NCBI GenBank assembly: GCA_041163945.1
Contig: JBEAQJ010000114.1
Span: forward strand, 1-27,351
Length of the DNA: 27,351 bases
Reading direction: 5' to 3'
Source: Roseicyclus sp041163945
GTDB taxonomy: Bacteria > Pseudomonadota > Alphaproteobacteria > Rhodobacterales > Rhodobacteraceae
Under the pieces are notes generated by a model. That model had not been told where the DNA came from, searched no databases, and was given only the letters and a program-made list of their open reading frames with translations. A program made the translations under genes and the position numbers. This document shows, piece by piece, positions 14,914 through 23,349 of the stretch; position 1 is the stretch's first letter, and the number at the start of each line of letters is the position of its first letter.

Positions 14914-15357
14914 TCAGGGCAGTTCGTCGCGGGTCAGCTTTGCCAAGAGCGTGCGCAACAGGCCCAGTTCATCCGTGGTCAGCTTGTCGTGGAAATGCTG
15001 GGCCGTTTCGCGGCAAAGCGGCATGACCGCGCGAAATTCCGCCAACCCTTTTTCGGTCAGGCGCACCTCGGTCGTGCGGCGGTCATCGCGCCCCATTTCG
15101 CGGTCGATCAAACCGGCCGATTCCAGTTCGCGCAGCGCGCGTGAGGTCGCGGTGCGGTCGATGCCGACGAATTCCGCGATGTCTGAGGGGTTTTTCTTGC
15201 CCTCTTCGCAGACGGCGACCAACACGCACCATTCCACGCGCGTCAATCCGAATGGGCGTAAATCCGCTTCGATCCGGCGCTCTACAATGCGCGCGGTGCG
15301 GGTGATAAGATGCCCGACACTGTCGTGAAGAGCGAACTTTTGTCTTGTGCCGTTCAT
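14914..15357 (-). CDS. MarR-family transcriptional regulator
   Basis: The 147-residue product has the MarR winged-helix arrangement. It has an N-terminal dimerisation helix, a helix-turn-helix (about 56-82, NPSDIAEFVGIDRTATSRALRELESAGLI), a wing with DRRTTEVRLTEKG (about 92-104), and C-terminal dimerisation helices ending in LLRTLLAKLTRDELP. MarR proteins usually repress stress, efflux or catabolic genes and release DNA on binding a small ligand. It is divergent from the HAD phosphatase gene, with about 100 bp between them that probably holds both promoters. The ligand and target are unknown. Confidence 0.92.
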   Translation of the reverse strand: MNGTRQKFALHDSVGHLITRTARIVERRIEADLRPFGLTRVEWCVLVAVCEEGKKNPSDIAEFVGIDRTATSRALRELESAGLIDREMGRDDRRTTEVRLTEKGLAEFRAVMPLCRETAQHFHDKLTTDELGLLRTLLAKLTRDELP

Positions 15358-15458
15358 CGTGACTCTGCGCTATACGCAGCGAAGCGGCGCATGTCACGTT
15401 TTTTTGCCGGGGCATCACCAGATTCAGGGCTGGATCACGACGGGCGAAAGGGCATCGG

Positions 15459-16151
15459 ATGATCGCGGGATTGTTGTTCGACAAGGATGGAACCCTGTTC
15501 GATTTCCAGCGCAGCTGGGGGGGCTGGGCGCATGAGCTGATCACGACCCTGGCGCAGGGCGACCGGGATTGTTTTGCGCAGATGGCCGCGGCCTTGGGCT
15601 ATGATCCCGACAAGCGGGTGTTCCTGCCCGACAGCCTGTCCATCGCAGGCACCGCGCGTGATCAGGCGATGGCCATTGCCCCGCATCTGCCCGGCCGCGA
15701 CAGCGCCGAGCTGGAAATCTGGATCGCGCAAGCCGCGCGGCGCGCACCGATGGTGCCGGCGGTTCCCTTGCGGCCCCTGATGGCGGGGTTTCGGGACCGC
15801 GGCATCGCCTTGGGCATTGCCACGAACGATGCCGAAGACGCCGCGCGCCAACAGCTTGAAGTCGCCCAGATCATCGATGTTTTTCACTATATCGCCGGTT
15901 ATGATTCCGGGCATGGCGCCAAGCCGCATCCGGGAATGTGCTTGGGCTTTGCCAAAGCGCTCGACCTGGACCCGGGCACTTGCGTCATGGTGGGCGACAG
16001 CCGCCATGACCTGGAAGCGGGGCGTGCCGCCGGAATGCGGGTGGTCGCCGTCTTGACCGGTGTGGCGCAAGCCGACGATTTGGCCCCCCATGCCGATGTG
16101 GTTCTGCCCGATATCGGCGGTCTTCCGGGCTGGATCGCATCACAAGGCTGA
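15459..16151 (+). CDS. HAD-superfamily hydrolase (phosphoglycolate-phosphatase-like)
   Basis: The 230-residue product has all four HAD motifs. They are the nucleophile and acid DKDGT (8-12), a Thr/Ser motif in ALGIATNDAED, a Lys in GAKPHPGM, and the Mg2+-binding GDSRHDLEAG. The cap region between residues 15 and 95 is helical, as in the Gph/PGP group. It probably hydrolyses a small phosphate ester; phosphoglycolate is one option but cannot be shown. The gene is divergent from the MarR regulator and is followed after about 144 bp by the MttB-family gene. Confidence 0.9.
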   Translation: MIAGLLFDKDGTLFDFQRSWGGWAHELITTLAQGDRDCFAQMAAALGYDPDKRVFLPDSLSIAGTARDQAMAIAPHLPGRDSAELEIWIAQAARRAPMVPAVPLRPLMAGFRDRGIALGIATNDAEDAARQQLEVAQIIDVFHYIAGYDSGHGAKPHPGMCLGFAKALDLDPGTCVMVGDSRHDLEAGRAAGMRVVAVLTGVAQADDLAPHADVVLPDIGGLPGWIASQG

Positions 16152-16295
16152 CCCACGCCGCGCGCGCCGTCGCCCGATTGCGAAAATACGACCGCGCATG
16201 TCGGAGACGGGCGATCCTGGTCCCCCATCGATGCGCTTGTCTGGGGGCCAAACCCAAGACGACCGCGCCACATGCGCGCCAGGAAGGCCGATCCG

Positions 16296-17855
16296 ATGAC
16301 CGATGACACAGCCACCCGCCGCCGCCGTTCGGGCGGTCGCGCGGCCAATACCGCCCGCAGCACGGCCCATGTGATCGATCAGATGCCTTGGCGTGTGCCG
16401 GTCAACAACGACCGCCCCACCGAACCCATGCCCCCCGAAGGCGTGCATGCCATCCACGATGGCGCCATGCGGGTTCTGGCCGATATCGGGGTCGAATTTC
16501 TGAATGACGAGGCACTGGCCCATCTGAAGGCCGCCGGCTGCAAGATCGAAGGCCAGAACGTGCGGTTCGACCGCCATTTCGTCGAAGAGATGGTGGCCAA
16601 GGCTCCGCCGTCGTTCACCCTGACGCCCCGCAACCCCGACAAGCGCATCACCATTGGCGATGGGCACATCGTGTTTGGCAATGTCTCATCCCCGCCCAAT
16701 GCCTGGGATCTGGAACGCGGCAAGCGGCCCGGCGATCTTCAAACCTACCGCGAATTCATCAAGCTGACCCAATATTTCAACTGCATCCATTTCGCGGGCG
16801 GCTATCCGGTGGAACCGGTCGACGTGCATGCCGGTGTGCGCCATCTTGATTGTCTGTTCGACAAGCTGACGCTCACCGACAAGGTGGTGCATGCCTATTC
16901 GCTGGGGCCCGAACGCGTCGACGACGTGATGGAAATGGTGCGCATCGCGGGCGGGCTCAGCCATGACGCGTTCGATGCCATGCCGCGGATGTACACCAAC
17001 ATCAATTCGGTCAGCCCGCTCAAGCATGATTGGCCGATGCTCGATGGGGCGATGCGCCACGCCCGGCGCGGCCAGCCTGTCGTGGTCACGCCCTTCACCT
17101 TGGCCGGGGCCATGGCCCCGGTGACGCTGGCGGGCGCGGTCATGCTGTCGATCGTCGAGGCGCTGGCGGCGATTGCGCTGCTGCAATGGATCAAGCCGGG
17201 CTGCCCGGTGGCCATCGGTACCTTTACCTCGAATGTCGACATGAAATCGGGCGCCCCGGCTTTTGGCACGCCGGAATATATCCGGGCGACCCAAATGACG
17301 GGCCAGATGGCGCGGTTCTATGGTTTGCCCCTGCGGTCGTCGGGGGTGTGCGCGGCCAATGTTCCCGACGGTCAGGCGATGTGGGAAACGATGAATTCCC
17401 TTTGGGCAGCGGTGCAATCGGGCACCAACATGGTCTACCACGCCGCTGGCTGGTTGGAGGGTGGGCTGATTGCCAGCCCCGAGAAATTCGTGATGGATTG
17501 CGAAGTGCTGCAGCAGTTCCAACGCTATTTCGAGCCGCAGATCCTGGGCACCGCCGAGGCCGATCTGGCCATCGGCGCCATCGCCGAGGTGGGGCCGGGC
17601 GGGCATTATTTCGGCTGCCAGCACACCCAAGACCGATACCAGGACGCATTCTACAGCCCCTTTTTGTCGGATTGGCGCAATTTCGAGGCCTGGCAAAGTG
17701 CGGGCGGTTTGTGGAGCGCCGAGCGCGCCCATGGGGTCTACAAGCGCATCCTGGCCGAATTCGAGCCCCCGCCGATGGATGTGGCGATCCGCGACGCGCT
17801 GGCCGATTTCGTGGCCCGCCGCAAATCCGAAGGCGGCGCGCCGACCGATTTCTGA
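16296..17855 (+). CDS. MttB-family (trimethylamine / glycine betaine type) methyltransferase
   Basis: The 519-residue product belongs to the COG5598 methyltransferase family, TIM-barrel enzymes that move a methyl group from a quaternary or tertiary amine to a corrinoid protein. Typical stretches are GVHAIHDGAMRVLADIGVEF near the start, NINSVSPLKHD, TPFTLAGAMAPVTLAGA in the middle and EVGPGGHYFGCQHTQDRYQD near the end. The frame is continuous with no in-frame amber codon, so it is a non-pyrrolysine member, nearer to the glycine betaine type. No corrinoid protein or reactivase gene lies nearby. The ATG at 16296 is chosen because AGGAAGG precedes it at good spacing; an upstream ATG at 16272 would add eight residues. 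Confidence 0.9.
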   Translation: MTDDTATRRRRSGGRAANTARSTAHVIDQMPWRVPVNNDRPTEPMPPEGVHAIHDGAMRVLADIGVEFLNDEALAHLKAAGCKIEGQNVRFDRHFVEEMVAKAPPSFTLTPRNPDKRITIGDGHIVFGNVSSPPNAWDLERGKRPGDLQTYREFIKLTQYFNCIHFAGGYPVEPVDVHAGVRHLDCLFDKLTLTDKVVHAYSLGPERVDDVMEMVRIAGGLSHDAFDAMPRMYTNINSVSPLKHDWPMLDGAMRHARRGQPVVVTPFTLAGAMAPVTLAGAVMLSIVEALAAIALLQWIKPGCPVAIGTFTSNVDMKSGAPAFGTPEYIRATQMTGQMARFYGLPLRSSGVCAANVPDGQAMWETMNSLWAAVQSGTNMVYHAAGWLEGGLIASPEKFVMDCEVLQQFQRYFEPQILGTAEADLAIGAIAEVGPGGHYFGCQHTQDRYQDAFYSPFLSDWRNFEAWQSAGGLWSAERAHGVYKRILAEFEPPPMDVAIRDALADFVARRKSEGGAPTDF

Positions 17856-17860
17856 GCTGG

Positions 17861-17880
17861 TTGCATCAAAATCGGTGCAA
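17861..17880. promoter_or_regulatory. Inverted repeat TTGCA-N10-TGCAA upstream of the H-NOX gene
   Basis: Five-base half sites flank a 10-base spacer. The element lies just after the mttB-family stop and about 110 bp upstream of the H-NOX start, so it could be an operator for the H-NOX operon or a weak transcript-end stem. No T-run follows. Confidence 0.25.
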
Positions 17881-17988
17881 TTGCCACATGGCCGCCCCGT
17901 TTGGGCAAGCCCGTGTTTACCCCCCGCGGTCGATCCATTGGGGCCGACCGCGCATGTCGCGCGCGATGGTCAAGACAAGGCGGCGGCA

Positions 17989-18579
17989 ATGCATGGCATG
18001 ATCAACCGCGCCCTACAGGGCTTTTTGACGGCGACCTATGGGCCAGGGGTCTGGGCGCAGGTGCGCCGTCAGGCCGGTCTGCCGTTCGACGATTTCGAAG
18101 CGATGCTGGAATACCCCGACGCAATGACGCTGGCCTGCGTTCAGGCCGCGATCGAGGTTTTGCAAACGCATCCCCATGCCGTGTTGGAAGATCTGGGAAC
18201 CTGGTTGGTGACCGACCCCGAGCTGGAGCCGCTGCGCCGCCTGTTGCGGTTTTCCGGCGCCAGCTTCGTGGATTTCTTGCACGCCTTGGAAGATCTGGGC
18301 GATCGTGGCCGGTTGGTCTTGCCGCAGCTTGACCTGCCGCAGATCCTGCTGGAACGGGGCGATGGGGGGCGCTACCGGGTGCGCGCGCGCTGGGTTGTCA
18401 CCGGCATCGCGCCGGTGCTGATGGGCTGTCTGCGGGCCATGGCGGATGATTACGGCGCGCTCGCGGTGCTGAGCCTTGGGGGTATCGGGCTAGACGGCAT
18501 GGAATGTGTGGACATCCAGTTGCTTGATGCCGCCTATTCCGAAGGGCGCAGCTTCGATCTGGCCTGGGTGGGCACATGA
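17989..18579 (+). CDS. H-NOX (heme NO-binding, HNOB) domain protein
   Basis: The 196-residue product matches the length and layout of stand-alone bacterial H-NOX sensors, which bind NO or O2 through a heme. It starts MHGMINRALQGFLTATYG, a typical opening. The proximal heme ligand is probably His98 in FVDFLHALEDLGDRG. The family's YxSxR motif, which holds the heme propionates, is not found: the corresponding place reads GGRYRVRARW (127-136). Heme binding is therefore likely but altered or uncertain. The stop overlaps the start of the HNOBA-GGDEF gene, the classic arrangement in which H-NOX controls its partner cyclase. The start at 17989 gives the conserved MHG opening. Confidence 0.85.
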   Translation: MHGMINRALQGFLTATYGPGVWAQVRRQAGLPFDDFEAMLEYPDAMTLACVQAAIEVLQTHPHAVLEDLGTWLVTDPELEPLRRLLRFSGASFVDFLHALEDLGDRGRLVLPQLDLPQILLERGDGGRYRVRARWVVTGIAPVLMGCLRAMADDYGALAVLSLGGIGLDGMECVDIQLLDAAYSEGRSFDLAWVGT

Positions 18580-19709
18580 TCGGGCTTCCGCCCAGTCTGG
18601 ATCGGGTGATCGGACTGTCGGGGGGCGCGCTCGATCAGCTGATGCCGATGCACATCTGGGTCGATTCCGATGGCCGCATCGTGCAGGCCGGGCCGACCCT
18701 GGCCAAGATGGCCGGGCGGGCCAACCTGACCGGACGGCCGTTGTTCGACACCATCGAACTGCGCCGCCCGGCGCCGATCGCCACGATGTCGGGGCTGGCC
18801 CAGCTGGTCGGACAACGGATCGGGCTGGCGCTGGTGGCCGCCCCGCACTTGCCGCTGCGGGGCGCCCTGGCGGTTTTGCCGGGTGGGGCGGGGATGATCC
18901 TTGATATTTCGCTGGGGCTGTCCTTTGCCAAGGCCGTGGCGGGGTTCGGGCTGACGCTCAATGATTTTTCGCCCTGCGATCAGACGGTCGAGCTGCTGTA
19001 TCTCTACGAGGCCAACACCTCGACCATGGCGCTGTCGCGCCACTTGACGCGACGGCTGGAAACCGCCCGCGCCATGGCCGAGGCACAGGCCCTGACCGAT
19101 CCGTTGACGGGCTTGTCGAACCGCCGGGCGATGGACGCCGAGATCGCCCGCGCCCTGGCCGACCCCGACCATGATTTCGGCCTGATGCAGATCGATCTGG
19201 ACTGGTTCAAACGGATCAACGACAGCCTTGGCCATGCCGCGGGCGATGCGGTGCTGGAACGTGTGGGCCATGTCTTGCGTCAGCAGCTGCGGCTGGGCGA
19301 CATGGCCAGCCGCGTGGGTGGGGACGAATTTACCGCCCTGATCCGGGATTGCACCGACCCCCAAGACCTTGGCCGGATCGCCGCGCGGCTGATCGCGGCC
19401 ATCGAAGCGCCGGTGATGTTTCAAGGGCAATCCTGCCGCGTTTCGGCCTCGATCGGCATCGCGGTGGTGACGGGTGACGGGATGCGCCCATCGTTGGAAC
19501 GGCTGAGCGCCGATGCCGATGCCGCGCTCTATGCCGCCAAGCGCGCCGGGCGGGGGCGCTACGCGCTGCATGCGATGTCGCCCGCGGCGCCAATCGTGGG
19601 CTCGCCCGCCGTGCAGGGCCCGGCCCGCCCCGTGCGTCGCCGCGCCAGCGACCCGCCGCCCGATGGCTTTCGCCGGCGGATGTCCGATCAACCGAAGCGT
19701 CAGGATTGA
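18576..19709 (+). CDS. Diguanylate cyclase with N-terminal HNOBA-like sensor domain
   Basis: The 377-residue product has an N-terminal region (about 20-160) resembling the HNOBA domain that contacts H-NOX, with MHIWVDSDGRIVQAGPTL and a helical linker LYLYEANTSTMALSRHLTRRLETA. A GGDEF domain follows (about 171-335), with GGDEF at 248-252 and the inhibitory site RLGD at 239-242, so it should be an active, feedback-controlled c-di-GMP synthase. The last 35 residues form a basic, disordered-looking tail with two RRR-(A/M)-SD motifs. The ATGA overlap with the H-NOX gene means coupled translation. There is no EAL domain, unlike some H-NOX partners. Confidence 0.9.
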   Translation: MIGLPPSLDRVIGLSGGALDQLMPMHIWVDSDGRIVQAGPTLAKMAGRANLTGRPLFDTIELRRPAPIATMSGLAQLVGQRIGLALVAAPHLPLRGALAVLPGGAGMILDISLGLSFAKAVAGFGLTLNDFSPCDQTVELLYLYEANTSTMALSRHLTRRLETARAMAEAQALTDPLTGLSNRRAMDAEIARALADPDHDFGLMQIDLDWFKRINDSLGHAAGDAVLERVGHVLRQQLRLGDMASRVGGDEFTALIRDCTDPQDLGRIAARLIAAIEAPVMFQGQSCRVSASIGIAVVTGDGMRPSLERLSADADAALYAAKRAGRGRYALHAMSPAAPIVGSPAVQGPARPVRRRASDPPPDGFRRRMSDQPKRQD

Positions 19710-19763
19710 GACCGGGGGCAAGCGGGCTATCTGCGCCACATCTGCCGCGCAAAGGGCCCCGCC

Positions 19764-21104
19764 ATGACCCGGATCGATGATTTCCAGGCCCGCCCTGTCC
19801 CCGCGGGGCGTTTTTCGCGCGCCCGCCGCATGGGTGGGCTGGCCACCGGCTTGGCCGGCGGTGTGGCCTTGTCCGGGGCGCAGGCGCTGCTGACAGGGCG
19901 CCGCCCGCGCCTGTCGGAACTGGTCTTGACGCCGGCCAATCTCACCCGCCTGGCCGACCGGCTGTCTGAAATGCGGGGGGCCGCGATGAAGCTTGGCCAG
20001 CTGTTGTCACTGGAGGCGGGCACGTTCTTGTCGCCCGATCTGGAAGCGATCTTGGCACGGTTGCGGGCTTCGGCCCATGTGATGCCGCCGGCCCAGTTGA
20101 AACAGGTGTTGCACGACAGCTATGGCGCCGATTTCCGCCGCCTGTTTCGCAGCTTTGACACCAGGCCTTTGGCCGCGGCCTCGATCGGGCAGGTGCATCG
20201 CGCGCTGACACCTGATGGGCGCGCCTTGGCCATCAAGCTGCAATATCCCGGCGTGCGCGCAGCCATCGACAGCGATCTGGACAATGCCGCGGCTTTGATC
20301 CGCTGGTCGGGCCTGTGGCCGCGTGAACTGGATCTGGCCCCCTTGATCGACGAGGCCCGCCGCCAACTGCATGAAGAAGCCGATTACGACCGCGAAGCCG
20401 CGGCGCTGGCACGGTTCGGGGCGCTTCTGGACGGCGACGCGCGTTTTGTCGTGCCGGCGTTGGATGCGCATCGCACGCGGCCCACAGCCCTTGCCATGAG
20501 TTTCGAACCCTCGGCGCCGATCGAAACGCTGGTCGATGCCGCCCCGGACCTGCGCGACCGGGCCATGGGCGCGCTGATCGATTTGTGCCTGCGCGAGCTG
20601 TTCGATTTCCGCCTGATGCAGACCGATCCGAATTTCGCCAATTACCGCTGGCGGCCCGATAGCGGGCAGATCGTGCTGCTGGATTTTGGTGCCACGCGCG
20701 ACATTTCACCGGCGGTCTCAGACGGCTATCGTGCGCTGCTGCGCGCCGGCCTGTCGGGAGACCACGACGCGATCCTTGCGTGTCTGGAACGGATCGGGTT
20801 CATCAAGCCGGGTCTTTCCGCACCCCATCGCGACAGCATCCTGGGCATGGCCGAGCTGGGCTTTGCGGTGTTTCGGGGGGGCGGTGCGTTCGATTTCCGG
20901 GGCAATGATCTGGCCGACCAGCTGCGCGTGCAGGGCCTTGCCATCGGGGGCGAACGTGAATTGTGGCATCTGCCCCCGCCCGAGACGCTGTTTTTGCAGC
21001 GCAAGATCGGTGGGCTTTATTTGTTGGCCACGCGCATCGGGGCACGGGTCGATCTGCCGGCGCTGGTGCAACGTTTCGCAATGGCGGGCACAGCCGGCCT
21101 GTGA
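19764..21104 (+). CDS. ABC1/UbiB (AarF) family protein kinase-like protein
   Basis: The 446-residue product carries the ABC1/UbiB family motifs in order: KxGQ as KLGQ (76-79), the Ala-rich loop LAAASIGQVH (136-144), Lys158 in AIKLQYPGV, ExD as EEAD (204-207), Asp288 and the NFANY segment, and DFG (307-309). Members are atypical kinases or ATPases that support ubiquinone biosynthesis or lipid homeostasis at membranes. Here the protein lacks an obvious C-terminal membrane anchor, so it may be a cytoplasmic ABC1 type rather than UbiB proper. It follows the diguanylate cyclase by 54 bp. A functional link is not evident. Confidence 0.92.
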   Translation: MTRIDDFQARPVPAGRFSRARRMGGLATGLAGGVALSGAQALLTGRRPRLSELVLTPANLTRLADRLSEMRGAAMKLGQLLSLEAGTFLSPDLEAILARLRASAHVMPPAQLKQVLHDSYGADFRRLFRSFDTRPLAAASIGQVHRALTPDGRALAIKLQYPGVRAAIDSDLDNAAALIRWSGLWPRELDLAPLIDEARRQLHEEADYDREAAALARFGALLDGDARFVVPALDAHRTRPTALAMSFEPSAPIETLVDAAPDLRDRAMGALIDLCLRELFDFRLMQTDPNFANYRWRPDSGQIVLLDFGATRDISPAVSDGYRALLRAGLSGDHDAILACLERIGFIKPGLSAPHRDSILGMAELGFAVFRGGGAFDFRGNDLADQLRVQGLAIGGERELWHLPPPETLFLQRKIGGLYLLATRIGARVDLPALVQRFAMAGTAGL

Positions 21105-21366
21105 CCGCGACCTTGACCGCGCGGGTCCTGGTCGCCCCGGCCGGCTTGCCATGGCGCGGCACTGCAAGGCCCGGCTGTATCCAGCCAAGATCATATTTTG
21201 CGCCCCAAGCCAGTTTGCCCGTCCGCGGGGCGAACAAGCGCCCGCGAAAGCACTCCAAGCCTTTGTGGCGTTGGCGTTCGGGTTGGCAGATTTGTGCGGC
21301 GGCGTTGGGTGCGCGCGGGATGGCGCCGCATCACGCGGGGCGTGTCTTTTGCAAACTTGGGGGGTG

Positions 21367-21441
21367 TGGCAGCCCGTAGGGGAGTCGAACCCCTCTTTTC
21401 AGGTTGAAAACCTGACGTCCTAACCGATAGACGAACGGGCC
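21367..21441 (-). tRNA. tRNA-Glu (anticodon TTC)
   Basis: On the minus strand the 75-nt sequence folds into a standard cloverleaf: acceptor GGCCCGT paired with ACGGGCT (first pair G-T), anticodon stem CAGGT/ACCTG with loop TTTTCAA, and T-arm GAGGGGTTCGACTCCCC. The anticodon TTC reads Glu codons. The 3' CCA is encoded (21367-21369). It lies downstream of recJ on the same strand. The 262 bases between it and the ABC1-family gene show no gene. Confidence 0.96.
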
Positions 21442-21547
21442 ACGCTTGGCGTGCCGCGCTTCTAGGAAATGGCGCGGCGGGGTTCAAGCGGATTTTTTCA
21501 TCGCGTCCGGCGAAACTTTCCCGGCCCCCGCGCGGCGGCCGCGCCCG

Positions 21548-23317
21548 TCAGTCCGCCCAGGCCGCGTCTTCCAGTCGAAACTGGACGTTTTGCCGTCCGT
21601 TCCAGTGGTTGATCTCAAGCCGGCCCGCCACATGCACAGCCCGGCCCCCATGCTGCGCAAGGGCGGCCTGAAGTCCGCTGGCGGCCGCATCAAAACAGAT
21701 GGCATCAAGGCTTGTGGTCCCGTCGCTGAGGGTCAGCTTCAGGTGGCCTTGGCCCACGGGTTTCATGTGCCGGATGCGCAGGCCCGGAAGCGCGAAGCGC
21801 GGGGCGGGGGCCGCGGCGCCGAAAGGTCCGGCCTGGTCCAGCTGTTCGATCAGATCGACGGTGCACGCACCTGGCATCAAGACCGCGTCAATCCGCAGAT
21901 CGCCAGGCCCCCGATCCCCGGCGCCTTGCTTGGCCAACAGCGCCGACAGGCGCGCCATCGCGGGTTCAAGCTGGGCGCGCGACAGGCTAAGCCCCGCGGC
22001 CATCCGGTGCCCGCCGCCTTTTTCGATCCACCCTTCGGCGGCCAGCCGTTGCACTGCCGCACCCAGATCCACCCCGCTGATCGAGCGGGCCGATCCTTTG
22101 CCGGCATCGCCGTCAAAGCCGATGACAACGGCAGGGCGGTTGGTCGCTTCTTTCAGGCGCGCAGCCACAATGCCCACCACGCCGGGGTGCCAGCCATCGT
22201 CGGCGGCCCAGACCAGCGGCGCGTCAAGCCCCCGTGCGCTGGCTTGGGCCAAAGCGGCATCGCGCACGCGCCCTTCGATTTCGCGCCGGTCGGTGTTCAG
22301 CGTGTCCAGCCGTTGGGCCAAGGCCGCTGCCTCGGCCGGGTCGGTGGTGGTCAGCAGACGCGCCCCCAGATCGGCCGCGCCGATCCGACCGCCTGCGTTG
22401 ACACGGGGGCCCAGCACATAGCCCAGATGATGGCTGGTGGGCGCGCGATCCAGCCGCGCCACATCGCACAGCGCCACAAGCCCCGGACGCGCACGGCGGG
22501 CCATGATTTTCAGCCCCTGCCGGACAAAGGCGCGGTTCAGCCCGATGAGCGGCGCAACATCGGCCACCGTCGCCAGCGCCACAAGATCGAGCGCGGCGAT
22601 CAGGTCGGGGGCGGGGCGGGCCAGATCGCGCAGGCGGCGGTTCAATTCGACCAGCGTCAAGAACACCACGCCGGCCGCGCACAAATGGCCCAGGCTGCCG
22701 TCTTCGTCCTGGCGGTTGGGGTTCACCACCGCCACGCAATCGGGCAGATCGGCCGCGCCAAGGTGATGGTCCAGAACGATCACATCTGCACCGCGGGCGG
22801 CCTGGATCGGCCCATGCGACAGGGTTCCGCAATCGACGCAGATGATCAGATCATGATCGCGCGCCAAGGCGGCCATGGCCGCGTCATTGGGGCCATAGCC
22901 TTCGTCGATGCGGTCGGGAATGTAGAGCGTGGCCGCCCGCCCCAGGCTGCGCAGCCAATCGATCAGCAAGGCGGCCGATGCGGCCCCATCCACGTCGTAA
23001 TCGGCGAAAACGGCAATCCGCTCGGTTGCAAGCGCCGCCCGCAAGATCCGTTCGGCGGCGCGGTCCATATCTTTCAGCTGCAAGGGGTCGGGCAACAGGT
23101 CGCGCAGCGCGGGGGCCAGAAACCCCGCCACGGCCTCGGGCATGACACCGCGCCGGGCCAGGATATGGGCCAAGGCGGGCGCCAGCTCGGCCCGTTGCAT
23201 CAGCGCCTCGGCCAGACGCGTGGTTGCCGCATCGGGCCCCAGCCAGCGCCGCGCCGTCAGCGAGCCGGATACACCCAGAAACGCGGCTGCAAGATCCATA
23301 TGTTGGGGCAATGACAT
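21548..23317 (-). CDS. recJ: Single-stranded-DNA-specific exonuclease RecJ
   Basis: RecJ degrades single-stranded DNA 5' to 3' in recombination and mismatch or base-excision repair. The product is 589 residues from the ATG at 23317, normal length. DHH-family motifs are present: DYDVDG (106-111), VDCGT, DHH (183-185) and, towards the C-terminus, GPRVNAGGRIG and GGGHRMAAG of the DHHA1 part. A GTG at 23353 overlaps the glpX stop as GTGA and would add 12 residues; a later ATG at 23299 is also possible. The gene follows glpX closely and is probably in one operon with it. Confidence 0.94.
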   Translation of the reverse strand: MSLPQHMDLAAAFLGVSGSLTARRWLGPDAATTRLAEALMQRAELAPALAHILARRGVMPEAVAGFLAPALRDLLPDPLQLKDMDRAAERILRAALATERIAVFADYDVDGAASAALLIDWLRSLGRAATLYIPDRIDEGYGPNDAAMAALARDHDLIICVDCGTLSHGPIQAARGADVIVLDHHLGAADLPDCVAVVNPNRQDEDGSLGHLCAAGVVFLTLVELNRRLRDLARPAPDLIAALDLVALATVADVAPLIGLNRAFVRQGLKIMARRARPGLVALCDVARLDRAPTSHHLGYVLGPRVNAGGRIGAADLGARLLTTTDPAEAAALAQRLDTLNTDRREIEGRVRDAALAQASARGLDAPLVWAADDGWHPGVVGIVAARLKEATNRPAVVIGFDGDAGKGSARSISGVDLGAAVQRLAAEGWIEKGGGHRMAAGLSLSRAQLEPAMARLSALLAKQGAGDRGPGDLRIDAVLMPGACTVDLIEQLDQAGPFGAAAPAPRFALPGLRIRHMKPVGQGHLKLTLSDGTTSLDAICFDAAASGLQAALAQHGGRAVHVAGRLEINHWNGRQNVQFRLEDAAWAD

Positions 23318-23349
23318 GGGCGACACCCTAAGGGCGGCGCCCTGAGTCG

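Noticed and set aside
16686..17732. A 348-codon frame on the minus strand
   Set aside because: It is antisense to the MttB-family gene, with shadow-type composition and no domain.
21105..21366. Possible small gene or RNA between the ABC1-family gene and tRNA-Glu
   Set aside because: Open frames exist but look like shadow sequence. No ribosome site, hairpin-T-run or family resemblance was seen.
21441..21453. CACGC-TTG-GCGTG hairpin touching the 5' end of tRNA-Glu
   Set aside because: Only five base pairs in GC-rich DNA. It may be a processing feature but nothing supports that.
21446..23314. A 622-codon open frame on the plus strand
   Set aside because: It is antisense to recJ and tRNA-Glu and its translation shows no recognisable domain.
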